Positions 1 to 7,996 of a DNA stretch of 64,000 nucleotides are shown here, in pieces. The first letter of the stretch is position 1. Every line of letters begins with the position of its first letter. Below the pieces are notes generated by a model. The model was not told the origin of the DNA and did no database searches. It was given only the letters and a program-made list of their open reading frames with translations. The translations under genes were made by a program, and so were the position numbers. The DNA is from CALLCD01 sp039196965 (GTDB taxonomy: Bacteria > Pseudomonadota > Alphaproteobacteria > Caulobacterales > Hyphomonadaceae). The stretch spans positions 61,321 through 125,320 of the forward strand of contig JBCCUK010000008.1 in assembly GCA_039196965.1 (NCBI GenBank), read 5' to 3'.

Positions 1-222
1 CAGCGCCTTCAAAAGATTCTCCGAAACATCTTGGATGTGCTGCATGGCAGTCGTCTGCTCGGCATTGACGCTCTGCAGCGTTTCCTGCCGGGTGCGTGAA
101 AGGAGGTCAGCAAGGTCATCCACAGACATTGTAACAAGCTCGTCATTGTCGGCTTGGTCTTGGCTGCAAAAATCCGAACTGAAGCTAAAGGACTGCAGCG
201 ATTTGATCGTTCGGCTGGTCAT
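1..222 (-). CDS. FliH/FlbE-like flagellar protein, N-terminal fragment
   Basis: The frame opens with ATG overlapping the fliG stop (ATGA) and runs off the left edge of the window, giving 74 codons (N-terminus MTSRTIKSLQSF). The visible part is acidic and polar, with a helical stretch around residues 40-74. No domain can be recognised this early in the protein. The call rests on position: in Caulobacter-type operons the gene after fliF-fliG is fliH (flbE), the regulator of the export ATPase FliI. Translational coupling to fliG is clear from the overlap. The rest of the gene lies outside the window, so identity is inferred from context. Confidence 0.6.
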   Translation of the reverse strand, partial: MTSRTIKSLQSFSFSSDFCSQDQADNDELVTMSVDDLADLLSRTRQETLQSVNAEQTTAMQHIQDVSENLLKAL

Positions 223-1139
223 TCGATGAGGTCGTCTGGAGCTGGGGCAGCCGTGAGAATATCACCGCTGGCGATGAGTGCACGGGCGAGGCGGACCATC
301 TCCGTTCTTGCTTGATCGGCCTGTGCGATACTGCCGGTGGCTATGGTAGCCATTTCTTCCTTCAGCATGTCCCGTGCACGGCTCGTCATATTGGCGAAAA
401 TGGCGTTCGATACGTCTTCATCGGCGCTCGATAGCGCCAAAGTCAGCGTCTTCCGGTCAATCCTTGTCAGGAGGGTCTGAATGCCCGCCGGCGGCAGATT
501 GGCGAGATCCTCAAACCCAAACATCAAGGTTTCAATCCGGCCCCCGGATTCCGGTTCCGCTGTTTGCAAGGCTGACAATAAGGTCTGACTGGCTTGGGGA
601 TCAAGTTCTTCAAATATGCGGGCGAGAGCCGCCTCCCGGCCATCAGCTTCGCCGGTCGAGGCATTAACCCTTTCTTCCATAACGGTCTCAATGGCCTTAA
701 GCGCTTCGGGATGCGGCGCTTCGGTATGTAGCATGCGCTGAAGCACGTCGATGGCGACCATGGAGGGGAGATGCCTGACAATGTCAGCGGCCTTCAGGGG
801 TGGCAGTCGGCCCAGGACAAAGGCGATCAGCTGAGGGTGCTCGCCTTCCAATATTGAGACGAGTTGTCCGCGATCTGCATTGGCGAGGCGTGACCACACC
901 GTTCGGTTCCTGTTTTCAGTTTTATCTGAAAGAGATGCATCCAGCAGGGTTTGCGCGGCATGTTCCTCTCCCGATGGGTCATCAGCAAGCGTTTCGAGTA
1001 CATCACTGATTTGCCGGGCATATTCCTGTGGAAGCTCGGCCCATACGTCGGCACCCCTCGGGCCAAGGGCGCGCAACAGTTTGGCGGAACGCAATATACC
1101 GTCCGGTGTGGGTCTGCCAGTTGTCGCGGGCAGGGCCAT
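219..1139 (-). CDS. fliG: Flagellar motor switch protein FliG
   Basis: FliG forms the rotor ring that joins the MS ring (FliF) to the C ring and receives torque from the stator. The middle domain carries the EHPQ signature at about residues 100-103. The C-terminal domain has the conserved MFGFEDL stretch at 206-212, followed by the GIQTLL and DRKTL helices that carry the torque region. At 306 residues it is shorter than the usual 330-345. The shortening is in the N-terminal, FliF-binding domain (about residues 1-60 here). It overlaps the upstream fliF-like gene by one base (TGATG) and the downstream gene by ATGA, so the three are translationally coupled. Confidence 0.92.
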   Translation of the reverse strand: MALPATTGRPTPDGILRSAKLLRALGPRGADVWAELPQEYARQISDVLETLADDPSGEEHAAQTLLDASLSDKTENRNRTVWSRLANADRGQLVSILEGEHPQLIAFVLGRLPPLKAADIVRHLPSMVAIDVLQRMLHTEAPHPEALKAIETVMEERVNASTGEADGREAALARIFEELDPQASQTLLSALQTAEPESGGRIETLMFGFEDLANLPPAGIQTLLTRIDRKTLTLALSSADEDVSNAIFANMTSRARDMLKEEMATIATGSIAQADQARTEMVRLARALIASGDILTAAPAPDDLIE

Positions 1140-1765
1140 CAGCGTTGTTCCTTATCGTTCAGCCAGCCAGCGATTATTTTTGCGGTCAGCGCTGGTTGGC
1201 GTTCAGCAAGGCTGGCCGCCTTTTCGAGTGATGAAGCAGGGTTTGCCGCCGGTGTCACGGGCAGAGAAGGTCGCGGGATGGTATCATTCGCCGCCACCGT
1301 CTCATAGGAGGTTGGGATTCGATACCGGTCTCGGCTGTTTGCGAGAAGCCAAATCGATAGGACAACCACCCCCGAAAGGAGAAGTATTTCAATGATATAT
1401 GCGACGCCGGCAGGTGCAAGCGGGGCATCGACAAAGGCTGAATCCATGATCTGGATGCCGCGGTCAGGAACCATTGATTCCATCATGTTTGATATCTGTT
1501 TGGAAACGCGCGGATCGCGCAGTTCCTGAGGCCGGTCGGCGTTCAGGAGAACGATAATATCACCGTGACCAGAGTCGCCTACCCTTACGTTATCAGTGCC
1601 GACAAAGCTCTCCAACATGCCAAGATAGGGGGAATTTTCAGGGTCTTGGAGGAAGGCAGGCGGCCCACTAATCAGACGCAGGCCAAGGCAACTTACAGCC
1701 AGAATGAGCAGTGCCCAGGCGATCCAGTGCAGCGGAATCCGACTGTCCTCAACCGATCTCGGCAC
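1139..1765 (-). CDS. Reduced FliF-like MS-ring protein
   Basis: Only 208 residues, against about 530-570 for ordinary FliF. Order of parts: TM1 (about 12-32), one periplasmic domain (about 48-112), TM2 (about 120-142) and a cytoplasmic tail ending in a helix (188-204, ...ALTAKIIAGWLNDKE) that resembles the FliF C-terminal FliG-binding helix. The periplasmic part begins LESFVGTDNVRV, like the start of the third ring-building motif of FliF (LEPIVGxGNVR). It then passes directly to a second helix and strand, so RBM1, RBM2 and the long beta-collar insertion appear to be missing. The start is GTG, with GGGAG about 9 bases upstream. Position directly before fliG and after sciP supports the fliF locus. 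It could instead be a decayed fliF, but tight overlaps argue that it is expressed. Confidence 0.7.
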   Translation of the reverse strand: MPRSVEDSRIPLHWIAWALLILAVSCLGLRLISGPPAFLQDPENSPYLGMLESFVGTDNVRVGDSGHGDIIVLLNADRPQELRDPRVSKQISNMMESMVPDRGIQIMDSAFVDAPLAPAGVAYIIEILLLSGVVVLSIWLLANSRDRYRIPTSYETVAANDTIPRPSLPVTPAANPASSLEKAASLAERQPALTAKIIAGWLNDKEQR

Positions 1766-1815
1766 TGTACGTCACTCCCATCATAAGGCGGGTCGATCCC
1801 GACTTCGAAGCGAAG

Positions 1816-1838
1816 TGTAAACGCGCTGCTGTAAACGC
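1816..1838 (-). repeat. Direct repeat in the fliF-like gene promoter region
   Basis: The nonamer TGTAAACGC occurs twice on the plus strand (1816-1824 and 1830-1838), 14 bases apart start to start, in the 100-base gap between sciP and the fliF-like gene. On the transcribed strand this reads GCGTTTACA twice. The spacing and location suit an activator site or promoter element for the flagellar operon, but no known consensus is matched with confidence. Confidence 0.35.
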
Positions 1839-1866
1839 CGCTTTAACCGTATCGGTGAGGGCGTGA

Positions 1867-2142
1867 TCAGATACGGCGGTACTGCTGCACGCGGGTTGCT
1901 CTCAAGCCCTTGGCACCGTGATTGTTATAAAGACGGACCCAGCCGGAGAATTCTTCTTCCGACAGCCCATAGCGTTCGCACGCATCTTCATGGGAAAGGA
2001 GGCCTCCTTTCACTGCCGCGACGACTTCTGCCTTGCGGCGCGTCACCCAGCGTTTCGTGCCGGGTGCTGGGAGGTCTTCGAGCGTAAGCGGACGCCCATT
2101 CGGTCCGGACACGCTCATAACAAAAGCATTCTGCTCACTCAT
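1867..2142 (-). CDS. sciP: SciP-like CtrA inhibitor (DUF1153)
   Basis: A 91-residue protein of the DUF1153 family. The core GTKRWVTRRKAEVVAAVKGG, then LLSHEDACERYGLSEEEFSGW, is a trihelical DNA-binding fold of Trp-repressor type. In Caulobacter, SciP binds the master regulator CtrA and blocks its transcriptional activation in swarmer cells. The ATG at 2142 is chosen because AAGGTGG lies 5-6 bases upstream; an ATG at 2169 (GAGGA upstream) and a TTG at 2184 are in frame. It sits just upstream of the flagellar genes on the same strand, as in Caulobacter, where many flagellar promoters are CtrA targets. Confidence 0.88.
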   Translation of the reverse strand: MSEQNAFVMSVSGPNGRPLTLEDLPAPGTKRWVTRRKAEVVAAVKGGLLSHEDACERYGLSEEEFSGWVRLYNNHGAKGLRATRVQQYRRI

Positions 2143-2394
2143 TTGGTCCACCTTTACTGCGCGAGTCATTCTGTCCTCACGCAATGGACATTACAGGATG
2201 GGGCTTAAGGCGAGGCTCAGCGAGATCGAGCAGTTTCGATGAAAATTAGAGGTGTCTTGGCCGTATCTGTTTGCAATTCCTTGGCAAAGCTGTGCCGGAT
2301 TGGCGCATTTCGGGTCGCATCGCCTGGAATACGCCGACAAAACGTTCAGCGGTCGGCCATCGCGCCCTATTCCGGCAAGCTACCTGAAGAAAAA

Positions 2395-3573
2395 TTAAGC
2401 GGTTTCTGCCGAATATGCGCTGATTGTTCGGGTAATGAAGCCGCCACCCAGCACGCGGCTGGGTGCGCTGGCATCGTAAAGCACACAAGCCTGCCCCGGC
2501 GCGACGCCCTCTTCAGCGTCATCAAACATGATTTGGACTTCGTTCCCATCAAGCACGAGGCGTGCGGGCAGGGGCTCTCTGGTGGATCTTACCCTTGCCA
2601 ATACTGGCAGCTGGCCCCTTGCTGCATCTGCAATATCATTGTCGCCGAGCCAGTTCATTTCACCAAGGGCGAGCCCGGCTGTCAGCAGCGCGTCGCGGGG
2701 ACCGACATATACACGGCGCTCGGCCGCATCGATCTTTACGACAAAAAGCGGTTCACCAGTGGCGATGCCGAGCCCGCGTCTTTGGCCAATCGTATAGTTG
2801 ATGACGCCTTGATGGTCGCCGAGCACACGGCCGTCCAGATGCACGATTTTACCGCCGCGCCCGGCTCCGGGCCGGATGCGTTCAACGACTTTTGCGTAAG
2901 AGCCTTCCGGCACAAAGCAGATATCCTGGCTGTCAGGTTTGGTTGCGACCGGTAAGCCATAGTGATCGGCGAGTTCGCGGACAGCTGTTTTCGGCATACT
3001 ACCCAAAGGGAACCGCAGATAATCCAATTGCTTCGCTGTTGTCGCGAACAGGAAGTAGGACTGGTCGCGGCTGGCATCATGGGCGCGATGCAGTTCAGCC
3101 ATGCCTTCTCCCCCTTCACGGCGGATATAGTGCCCTGTTGCCAGGCAATCGGCTCCAAGGTCTTTCGCTGTTGCCAACAGGTCGGCGAATTTTACCGATT
3201 GGTTGCATCGGATGCAAGGCACCGGGGTGGACCCCGAAAGATAGGTATCTGCGAAGTCTTCTATTACCTGCTCGCGAAAGCGGTTTTCATAGTCGAGCAC
3301 ATAATGAGGAATACCGATCTGGTCTGCCACATTGCGGGCATCGTGAATATCCTGTCCCGCGCAGCAGGCTCCTTTTTTCTGGATTGCGACGCCATGATCG
3401 TAAAGTTGCAGCGTAATTCCGACGACATCGTAGCCTTCATCGGCAAGCATCGCTGCCACAACAGATGAGTCCACACCTCCCGACATCGCCGCTACCACGC
3501 GTGTCTCCGAGGGCGCTTTATTAAAGCCCAAAGAATTCGTCCCGCCTGTATAGGCAGGAGGTGCATAAGCCAT
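2395..3573 (-). CDS. mnmA: tRNA-specific 2-thiouridylase MnmA
   Basis: MnmA installs the 2-thio group on U34 of tRNA Glu, Gln and Lys, using ATP and sulfur relayed by cysteine desulfurase. The PP-loop SGGVDSSV lies near the N-terminus. The nucleophile Cys is in CNQSVKF and the second catalytic Cys in SQDICFVPEG, matching E. coli C102 and C199. At 392 residues from the chosen ATG it has the usual length plus a short N-terminal tail. The ATG at 3573 has GGAG nine bases upstream, which is why it is preferred over a TTG at 3597. It is separated from rbfA by about 100 bases containing a small palindrome. Confidence 0.95.
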   Translation of the reverse strand: MAYAPPAYTGGTNSLGFNKAPSETRVVAAMSGGVDSSVVAAMLADEGYDVVGITLQLYDHGVAIQKKGACCAGQDIHDARNVADQIGIPHYVLDYENRFREQVIEDFADTYLSGSTPVPCIRCNQSVKFADLLATAKDLGADCLATGHYIRREGGEGMAELHRAHDASRDQSYFLFATTAKQLDYLRFPLGSMPKTAVRELADHYGLPVATKPDSQDICFVPEGSYAKVVERIRPGAGRGGKIVHLDGRVLGDHQGVINYTIGQRRGLGIATGEPLFVVKIDAAERRVYVGPRDALLTAGLALGEMNWLGDNDIADAARGQLPVLARVRSTREPLPARLVLDGNEVQIMFDDAEEGVAPGQACVLYDASAPSRVLGGGFITRTISAYSAETA

Positions 3574-3588
3574 TTTGCTCGTCTCCAG

Positions 3589-3604
3589 CGGGATCAAGAT
3601 CCCG
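3589..3604. repeat. Perfect 7-bp hairpin upstream of mnmA
   Basis: CGGGATC-AA-GATCCCG is a perfect inverted repeat in the mnmA leader, 16 to 31 bases before the chosen ATG. No T run follows on the minus strand, so it is a poor intrinsic terminator. It could influence mnmA translation because the ribosome-binding site lies just after it. Confidence 0.35.
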
Positions 3605-3679
3605 TGCAGTCACAGCACCGCTATGTAGAGTGCCTGATGGGTTGGAGCAAGATTTCGTGTGAACCGGCTGAACCCCATG

Positions 3680-4090
3680 CTAGTCCATTTGCGTATCGCG
3701 GCGCACATCAGCGCTGTCCAGCAGACGGTCCATAGCGAGCGCTGCATCATAGCTTTCATCGGCGATGAAATGGAGTTGCGGGGTGAATTTCATCTCGATT
3801 TCCCGGCCGAGCCGTCCGCGCAGAAATCCAGCTGCTCTGTTCAGCGCCTCGGCCACTGTTTTGGTGCGATCGGTATCCTGGTCGCCGAGGGGGCTGCAGA
3901 ATACATTCGCATGTCTGAGGTCCGGTGAGCATCTGACTTCACCGATTGTTACCGATACGCCCTGAAGGTCAGCATCGCGGAACTCTTCCCGCGCGAGAAT
4001 ATCCACGAGGGCATGGCGGACGAGTTCCCCGGCGCGCAATTGCCTTTGGCTGGGCTCCAATGATTTTGGTTGGCGGGATCGTTTCGCCAT
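3680..4090 (-). CDS. rbfA: Ribosome-binding factor A
   Basis: RbfA is a small KH-like protein that binds the 30S subunit and assists late 16S rRNA maturation and cold adaptation. The protein (136 residues from ATG 4090) opens with a basic tail MAKRSRQPKSLEPSQRQLRAGE. It then has the family pattern VRHALVDIL, VSVTIGEVRCSPDLRHANVF and LRGRLGREIEMKFTPQLHF, ending in a D/E-rich tail. A TTG at 4105 is also in frame and would overlap the upstream YcxB-like gene. It follows infB, as in most proteobacteria, but with one gene in between. Confidence 0.93.
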   Translation of the reverse strand: MAKRSRQPKSLEPSQRQLRAGELVRHALVDILAREEFRDADLQGVSVTIGEVRCSPDLRHANVFCSPLGDQDTDRTKTVAEALNRAAGFLRGRLGREIEMKFTPQLHFIADESYDAALAMDRLLDSADVRRDTQMD

Positions 4091-4101
4091 AGTCGCTGCT
4101 T

Positions 4102-4659
4102 TCAAAGCTGAGCGCGTGCTTCGATATCCCTTTTAAAGGCCGCACGCCTTACCTTGTCCTTGCCAAACCAATAGTCCGGGATCAAGATCGTATCTCGCCC
4201 ATCAACAAAGACTGTAAGATAGTTGAACCCGCGCTGGACTTCTTGAACGGCGCTCCACCCAATCTCGGTGGTTATGGCACCGCGCTTAACAACCAGCGCG
4301 TTATCTCCGACCTCCACGGTCGTAACAGCCTCACCTTCATCACCACGACCGTGGCTCTGGCGATATGACCATCTCATAAAGATCAGATACCAGCTTATTC
4401 CCGCCAAGGCTGCCATGATTGCCGACAACAGAAATATCCAATAGTCACTCAAGCCGACATAGGCGAGCCGATCTCTACCCATGAATGAGACTGCTGCCGA
4501 TATAATTGGGGCGGTCACGCCGGCATAGTATACCGTTGTAGGCCCTACAGTGCCGGACCGTGTGGCATTGGTCAGACGCCGCAAATCCTTGCGAGAGAGC
4601 TTTCCTGATACCGAAAGCTCGGTCGCGCCTATTGGCATAGAGGCCCGTTCTACTCCCAT
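4102..4659 (-). CDS. YcxB-like membrane protein
   Basis: A protein of about 185 residues. Two hydrophobic segments lie near residues 45-65 and 74-95 from the chosen ATG. A C-terminal soluble domain (IGWSAVQEVQRGFNYLTVFVDGRDTILIPDYWF, read in two parts) has the pattern of the YcxB-like C-terminal domain, a PH-like fold seen in bacterial membrane proteins of unknown role. No ribosome-binding site is convincing; TTG 4680 and ATG 4638 are alternatives. It lies between infB and rbfA on the same strand and ends within 12 bases of rbfA, so it is probably co-transcribed. Function unknown. Confidence 0.6.
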   Translation of the reverse strand: MGVERASMPIGATELSVSGKLSRKDLRRLTNATRSGTVGPTTVYYAGVTAPIISAAVSFMGRDRLAYVGLSDYWIFLLSAIMAALAGISWYLIFMRWSYRQSHGRGDEGEAVTTVEVGDNALVVKRGAITTEIGWSAVQEVQRGFNYLTVFVDGRDTILIPDYWFGKDKVRRAAFKRDIEARAQL

Positions 4660-4738
4660 CACTGTAATGGTTAGCAACAAGGAGTGAATATTCTGTTTGC
4701 TTCACCCTTCAATTGAGCGGGAACAAGGATTCGATTGC

Positions 4739-7285
4739 TTAATCGAGACGCCGTTCGATTTCCTCGACCTGGAAGCACTCGATTCTGTCACTGACGCGCA
4801 TATCCTCGTAACGCTCAAAAGCCATTCCGCATTCCTGCCCGTTAGATACTTCCGGAACTTCGTCTTTGAAGCGCTTCAGCGTTTTCAGATTGCCTTCGTG
4901 GATAACGGTATCGTCCCTGATGAGGCGAACGCCGCAACCACGCTTGACTGTACCCTCGGTAATCCGGCAGCCAGCGACCTTTCCGATCTTGGAGATGTTG
5001 AAAACCTCCAGAATCTCAGCGTAACCCAGAAACGTCTCGCGTTTCTCAGGTGCCAGCATGCCGGAAAGCGTGTCTTTGACGTCGTCAATCAGGTCGTAGA
5101 TCACTGAGTAATAGCGGATCTCAACGCCTTCTTTTTCGGCCAGGTCGCGCGCCTGCTTGTTCGCACGAACATTAAAGGCAAAGATCGGTGCCTGGGATGA
5201 CTGAGCGAGCAGCACATCGCTCTCCGAGATACCGCCAACCGCGCCGTGGATGACATGGGCGCGTACTTCTTCCGTGGAAAGCTTTTCGAGACTTTGGGAA
5301 ATCGCTTCAACAGAGCCTTGAACATCACCTTTTACAACGACGGGAAGCTCAGAGGCTTCAACGGCACCATCCTTCAGACGCGTGAGCAGTGTCTCCAGTG
5401 ATGCCCGGGCGGCTGCACCTGCGCGGCCTTGGGCCTGGCGTTTCTGACGTTGACGATATTCCGTGATCTCCCGAGCTCGCGCTTCGGTATCCACCACGAC
5501 AAAAGCTTCGCCCGGATCAGGCGCGCCATCAAGGCCTAGAACCTCGGCTGGCAAAGAGGGACCAGCTTCCTTCATCTGCTGGTTCCGCTCATTCACCAGT
5601 GCACGGACCTTGCCCCATTGCGCGCCGGCAACGACGATATCACCGCGGCGCAGCGTTCCGCGCTTAACAAGAACTGTGGCAACCGGACCACGCCCCTTAT
5701 CAAGCTGACTTTCAACAACCACACCGTCCGCATCGCGTTTCGGATTGGCTTTCAGTTCTAGAAGCTCCGCTTGCAGAGTTATGGCCTCGGTGAGTTTATC
5801 CAGGCCATCTCCGTTCAGTGCTGAGACGCTCACGGACTGAATCTCGCCGCCCATTTCTTCGACTTGCACATCGTACTGAAGCAGTTGCGTCAGAACGTTC
5901 TGCGGATTTGCATCGGGTTTGTCGATCTTGTTGACCGCAACAATCATCGGCACTTCGGCAGCTTTCGCGTGGGCGATAGCTTCCTGTGTTTGCGGCATTA
6001 CACCATCATCGGCTGCGACAACGAGGATTACGATATCCGTAACGTTCGCTCCGCGGGCACGCATTGCTGAGAAGGCTGCGTGGCCCGGCGTATCTAGGAA
6101 AGAGATCTTGTTGCCGGAGGCGATCTGTACCTGATAGGCTCCGATGTGCTGGGTGATCCCGCCCGCTTCGCCGGAGACAACATCGGTCTTCCTTAGCGCA
6201 TCAAGCAGCGATGTCTTGCCGTGATCGACATGGCCCATAATGGTTACGATAGGCGCGCGAGGCTTGAGATCCTTAGGATCGTCTTCCTTGCCCTCGAGCC
6301 CGATTTCGACATCGGCCTCTGACACACGTTTCACGGTATGGCCGAATTCCGTAGCAATCAGTTCGGCGGTGTCGGCGTCAACAATGTCGTTCGAACGCAT
6401 CATTTCGCCCTGCTGCATCATGTACTTTACGACATCTGCAACCCGCTCTTTCATACGGCCGGACAGTTCCTGGAGTGTAATTGTCTCCGGAAGCTGGATC
6501 TCGCGCGAGACCTTTTCTGAGTCCGAACTGTCCCCACTGACCCGGCGTTCCCGTTCGCGCTCCCGTGCCCTGCGAACAGAAGCCAGTGACCGCTGCCGTT
6601 CGCTGTCGTCACCGAGGGCTGCGGCAATGGTAAGCTTTCCCTTACGCCGCTTTGGCTCGCCGCGGGGCTTCGACCCTCCGCTTCCTTTATTGAACGTGTC
6701 GCGTTCGCGTTCTTTCTTAACGCGACCGCCGAGTTCAGCGAGCGAAGAGGGGGGGGGAGGCGGTTCGTCGCGTGATCCACTGCTCTGTTTTCTTTCAGGA
6801 CGCGGGCGATTGGCGGCCGCTTTTGCCGCTTCTTCCTCGGCTTTGCGAGCCTCTTCTTCGGCCTTGCGTCTGGCCTCGGCTTCTTCGCGTTCCTTGACTT
6901 CCTGAACCTTGCGTTCCTGTTCCTCTTTGAGGCGGTTACGTGCTTCTTCCTCGGCCTTGGACTGAGCGGCGCGCTTGGCTTCCTGCTCGTTCCTTGCCTT
7001 CAAGGCGGCCTGCCGCGCTTTAAGCTCGGTCTCAGTTATTCCGAGCTTGCGCGCCAGTTCAGCACTTTTGGAGAGCTTTTCTTCGCCGCCATCACCAGAC
7101 TTCTGCGATCCGCCAGGCTTGCCCGGACCACCGGCCATGCGGCGCTTTTTCTTCTCAACGACGACCTGTTTTGTGCGGCCATGGCTAAAGCTTTGGCGTA
7201 CTGTTCCGCTGGACGAACCACGCGAAACCGTGAGCGGTTTTCGCCCGCCTTTTGAAGTATTACCTTTATCTGTCGTGTCACTCAT
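4739..7285 (-). CDS. infB: Translation initiation factor IF-2
   Basis: IF-2 is the GTPase that places fMet-tRNA on the 30S subunit and promotes subunit joining. At 848 residues it has a long charged N-terminal region, rich in Lys, Glu, Ala and Arg, typical of alphaproteobacteria. The IF2_N helix comes near 265-310, followed by the G domain with GHVDHGKTSLLD (G1), DTPGHAAF (G3) and NKID (G4), and domains II-IV with the C-terminal fMet-tRNA-binding barrel. The order nusA-ylxR-infB is canonical. The N-terminal linker contains a proline run encoded partly by nine consecutive C residues (6749-6757). Confidence 0.97.
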   Translation of the reverse strand: MSDTTDKGNTSKGGRKPLTVSRGSSSGTVRQSFSHGRTKQVVVEKKKRRMAGGPGKPGGSQKSGDGGEEKLSKSAELARKLGITETELKARQAALKARNEQEAKRAAQSKAEEEARNRLKEEQERKVQEVKEREEAEARRKAEEEARKAEEEAAKAAANRPRPERKQSSGSRDEPPPPPSSLAELGGRVKKERERDTFNKGSGGSKPRGEPKRRKGKLTIAAALGDDSERQRSLASVRRARERERERRVSGDSSDSEKVSREIQLPETITLQELSGRMKERVADVVKYMMQQGEMMRSNDIVDADTAELIATEFGHTVKRVSEADVEIGLEGKEDDPKDLKPRAPIVTIMGHVDHGKTSLLDALRKTDVVSGEAGGITQHIGAYQVQIASGNKISFLDTPGHAAFSAMRARGANVTDIVILVVAADDGVMPQTQEAIAHAKAAEVPMIVAVNKIDKPDANPQNVLTQLLQYDVQVEEMGGEIQSVSVSALNGDGLDKLTEAITLQAELLELKANPKRDADGVVVESQLDKGRGPVATVLVKRGTLRRGDIVVAGAQWGKVRALVNERNQQMKEAGPSLPAEVLGLDGAPDPGEAFVVVDTEARAREITEYRQRQKRQAQGRAGAAARASLETLLTRLKDGAVEASELPVVVKGDVQGSVEAISQSLEKLSTEEVRAHVIHGAVGGISESDVLLAQSSQAPIFAFNVRANKQARDLAEKEGVEIRYYSVIYDLIDDVKDTLSGMLAPEKRETFLGYAEILEVFNISKIGKVAGCRITEGTVKRGCGVRLIRDDTVIHEGNLKTLKRFKDEVPEVSNGQECGMAFERYEDMRVSDRIECFQVEEIERRLD
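6749..6757. repeat. C9 homopolymer inside infB
   Basis: Nine consecutive G on the plus strand (C9 in infB) fall in the coding stretch for a Pro-rich linker before the IF2_N domain. The reading frame is intact as given. Runs of this length are prone to slippage in replication, transcription and sequencing. Confidence 0.8.
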
Positions 7286-7333
7286 CGACTATCAAATACC
7301 AAATAATTCCGCGGTCTGCACCTGCGCCGACCG

Positions 7334-7996
7334 CTATTGTTTTTGCCGCGTCGCGGAATACCATTCGACCTCGGGCGCAGGCCTGAACCCGATAAGACGA
7401 ACATAGTCCGTCTGCCAATTCCTGGAAAACGCGCCCGCTTCCAGAAGCGCATGTACCACATGGGATCGCCCAAAGGCCATGCCTAATTCAGCCGATGCGA
7501 GTGCACCAGCCAGTTCGATGTCCTCATATATGGCTTTTGCGAGAAAATACAGCTTGTTTCGGCCATCCGACGAACTGTCGCTTGCGGCGATCAGAACGCC
7601 CGGGCGGCTCTTTTCCAGCTTTGCTTTCACCTGATCAAAGCCGAGTATGATCTCGCCGGCTTTTTTGGCGAGACCCAGTGTCGACTGTAACCTCTTTACC
7701 AGAAGGTTTTCCACCTGATCGTCGAGAGTGCCATCGGCACCTGTTTCCATCTTGAAACCACGAGAGAAGACACGTTTTTCGACCGCGTCACGGATCGCAT
7801 CGCGGTGTGCCGTGACCCATACGCCGCGCCCCGGCAGCTTTGCTGCCAGATCAGGAACGGCAATACCGTCCGGTGACCGCGCGAAGCGCACCATCTCGCT
7901 TTGCGGACGGCGCTCTCGCATCACTGCACACTGTCTGACCGGTTCCCCGGTCTCGCTTATGAAAGCGACATCGTCATTCTGTTTGCGGTGCGGCAT
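7334..7996 (-). CDS. YlxR / L7Ae-like fused RNA-binding protein
   Basis: A protein of 220 residues from ATG 7996. The N-terminal part is a YlxR (DUF448) domain: RQCAVMRERRPQSEMVRFARSPDG, read in two parts, then PGRGVWVTAHRDAI. The C-terminal half is an L7Ae/L30e-like domain with LGLAKKAGEIILGFDQV, a typical kink-turn RNA-binding start. This two-domain form between nusA and infB is common in alphaproteobacteria. A longer in-frame extension upstream lies inside nusA and is rejected because it lacks family similarity. The start overlaps the nusA end by 23 bases. The likely role is RNA binding in translation or RNA decay; the exact target is unknown. Confidence 0.85.
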   Translation of the reverse strand: MPHRKQNDDVAFISETGEPVRQCAVMRERRPQSEMVRFARSPDGIAVPDLAAKLPGRGVWVTAHRDAIRDAVEKRVFSRGFKMETGADGTLDDQVENLLVKRLQSTLGLAKKAGEIILGFDQVKAKLEKSRPGVLIAASDSSSDGRNKLYFLAKAIYEDIELAGALASAELGMAFGRSHVVHALLEAGAFSRNWQTDYVRLIGFRPAPEVEWYSATRQKQ

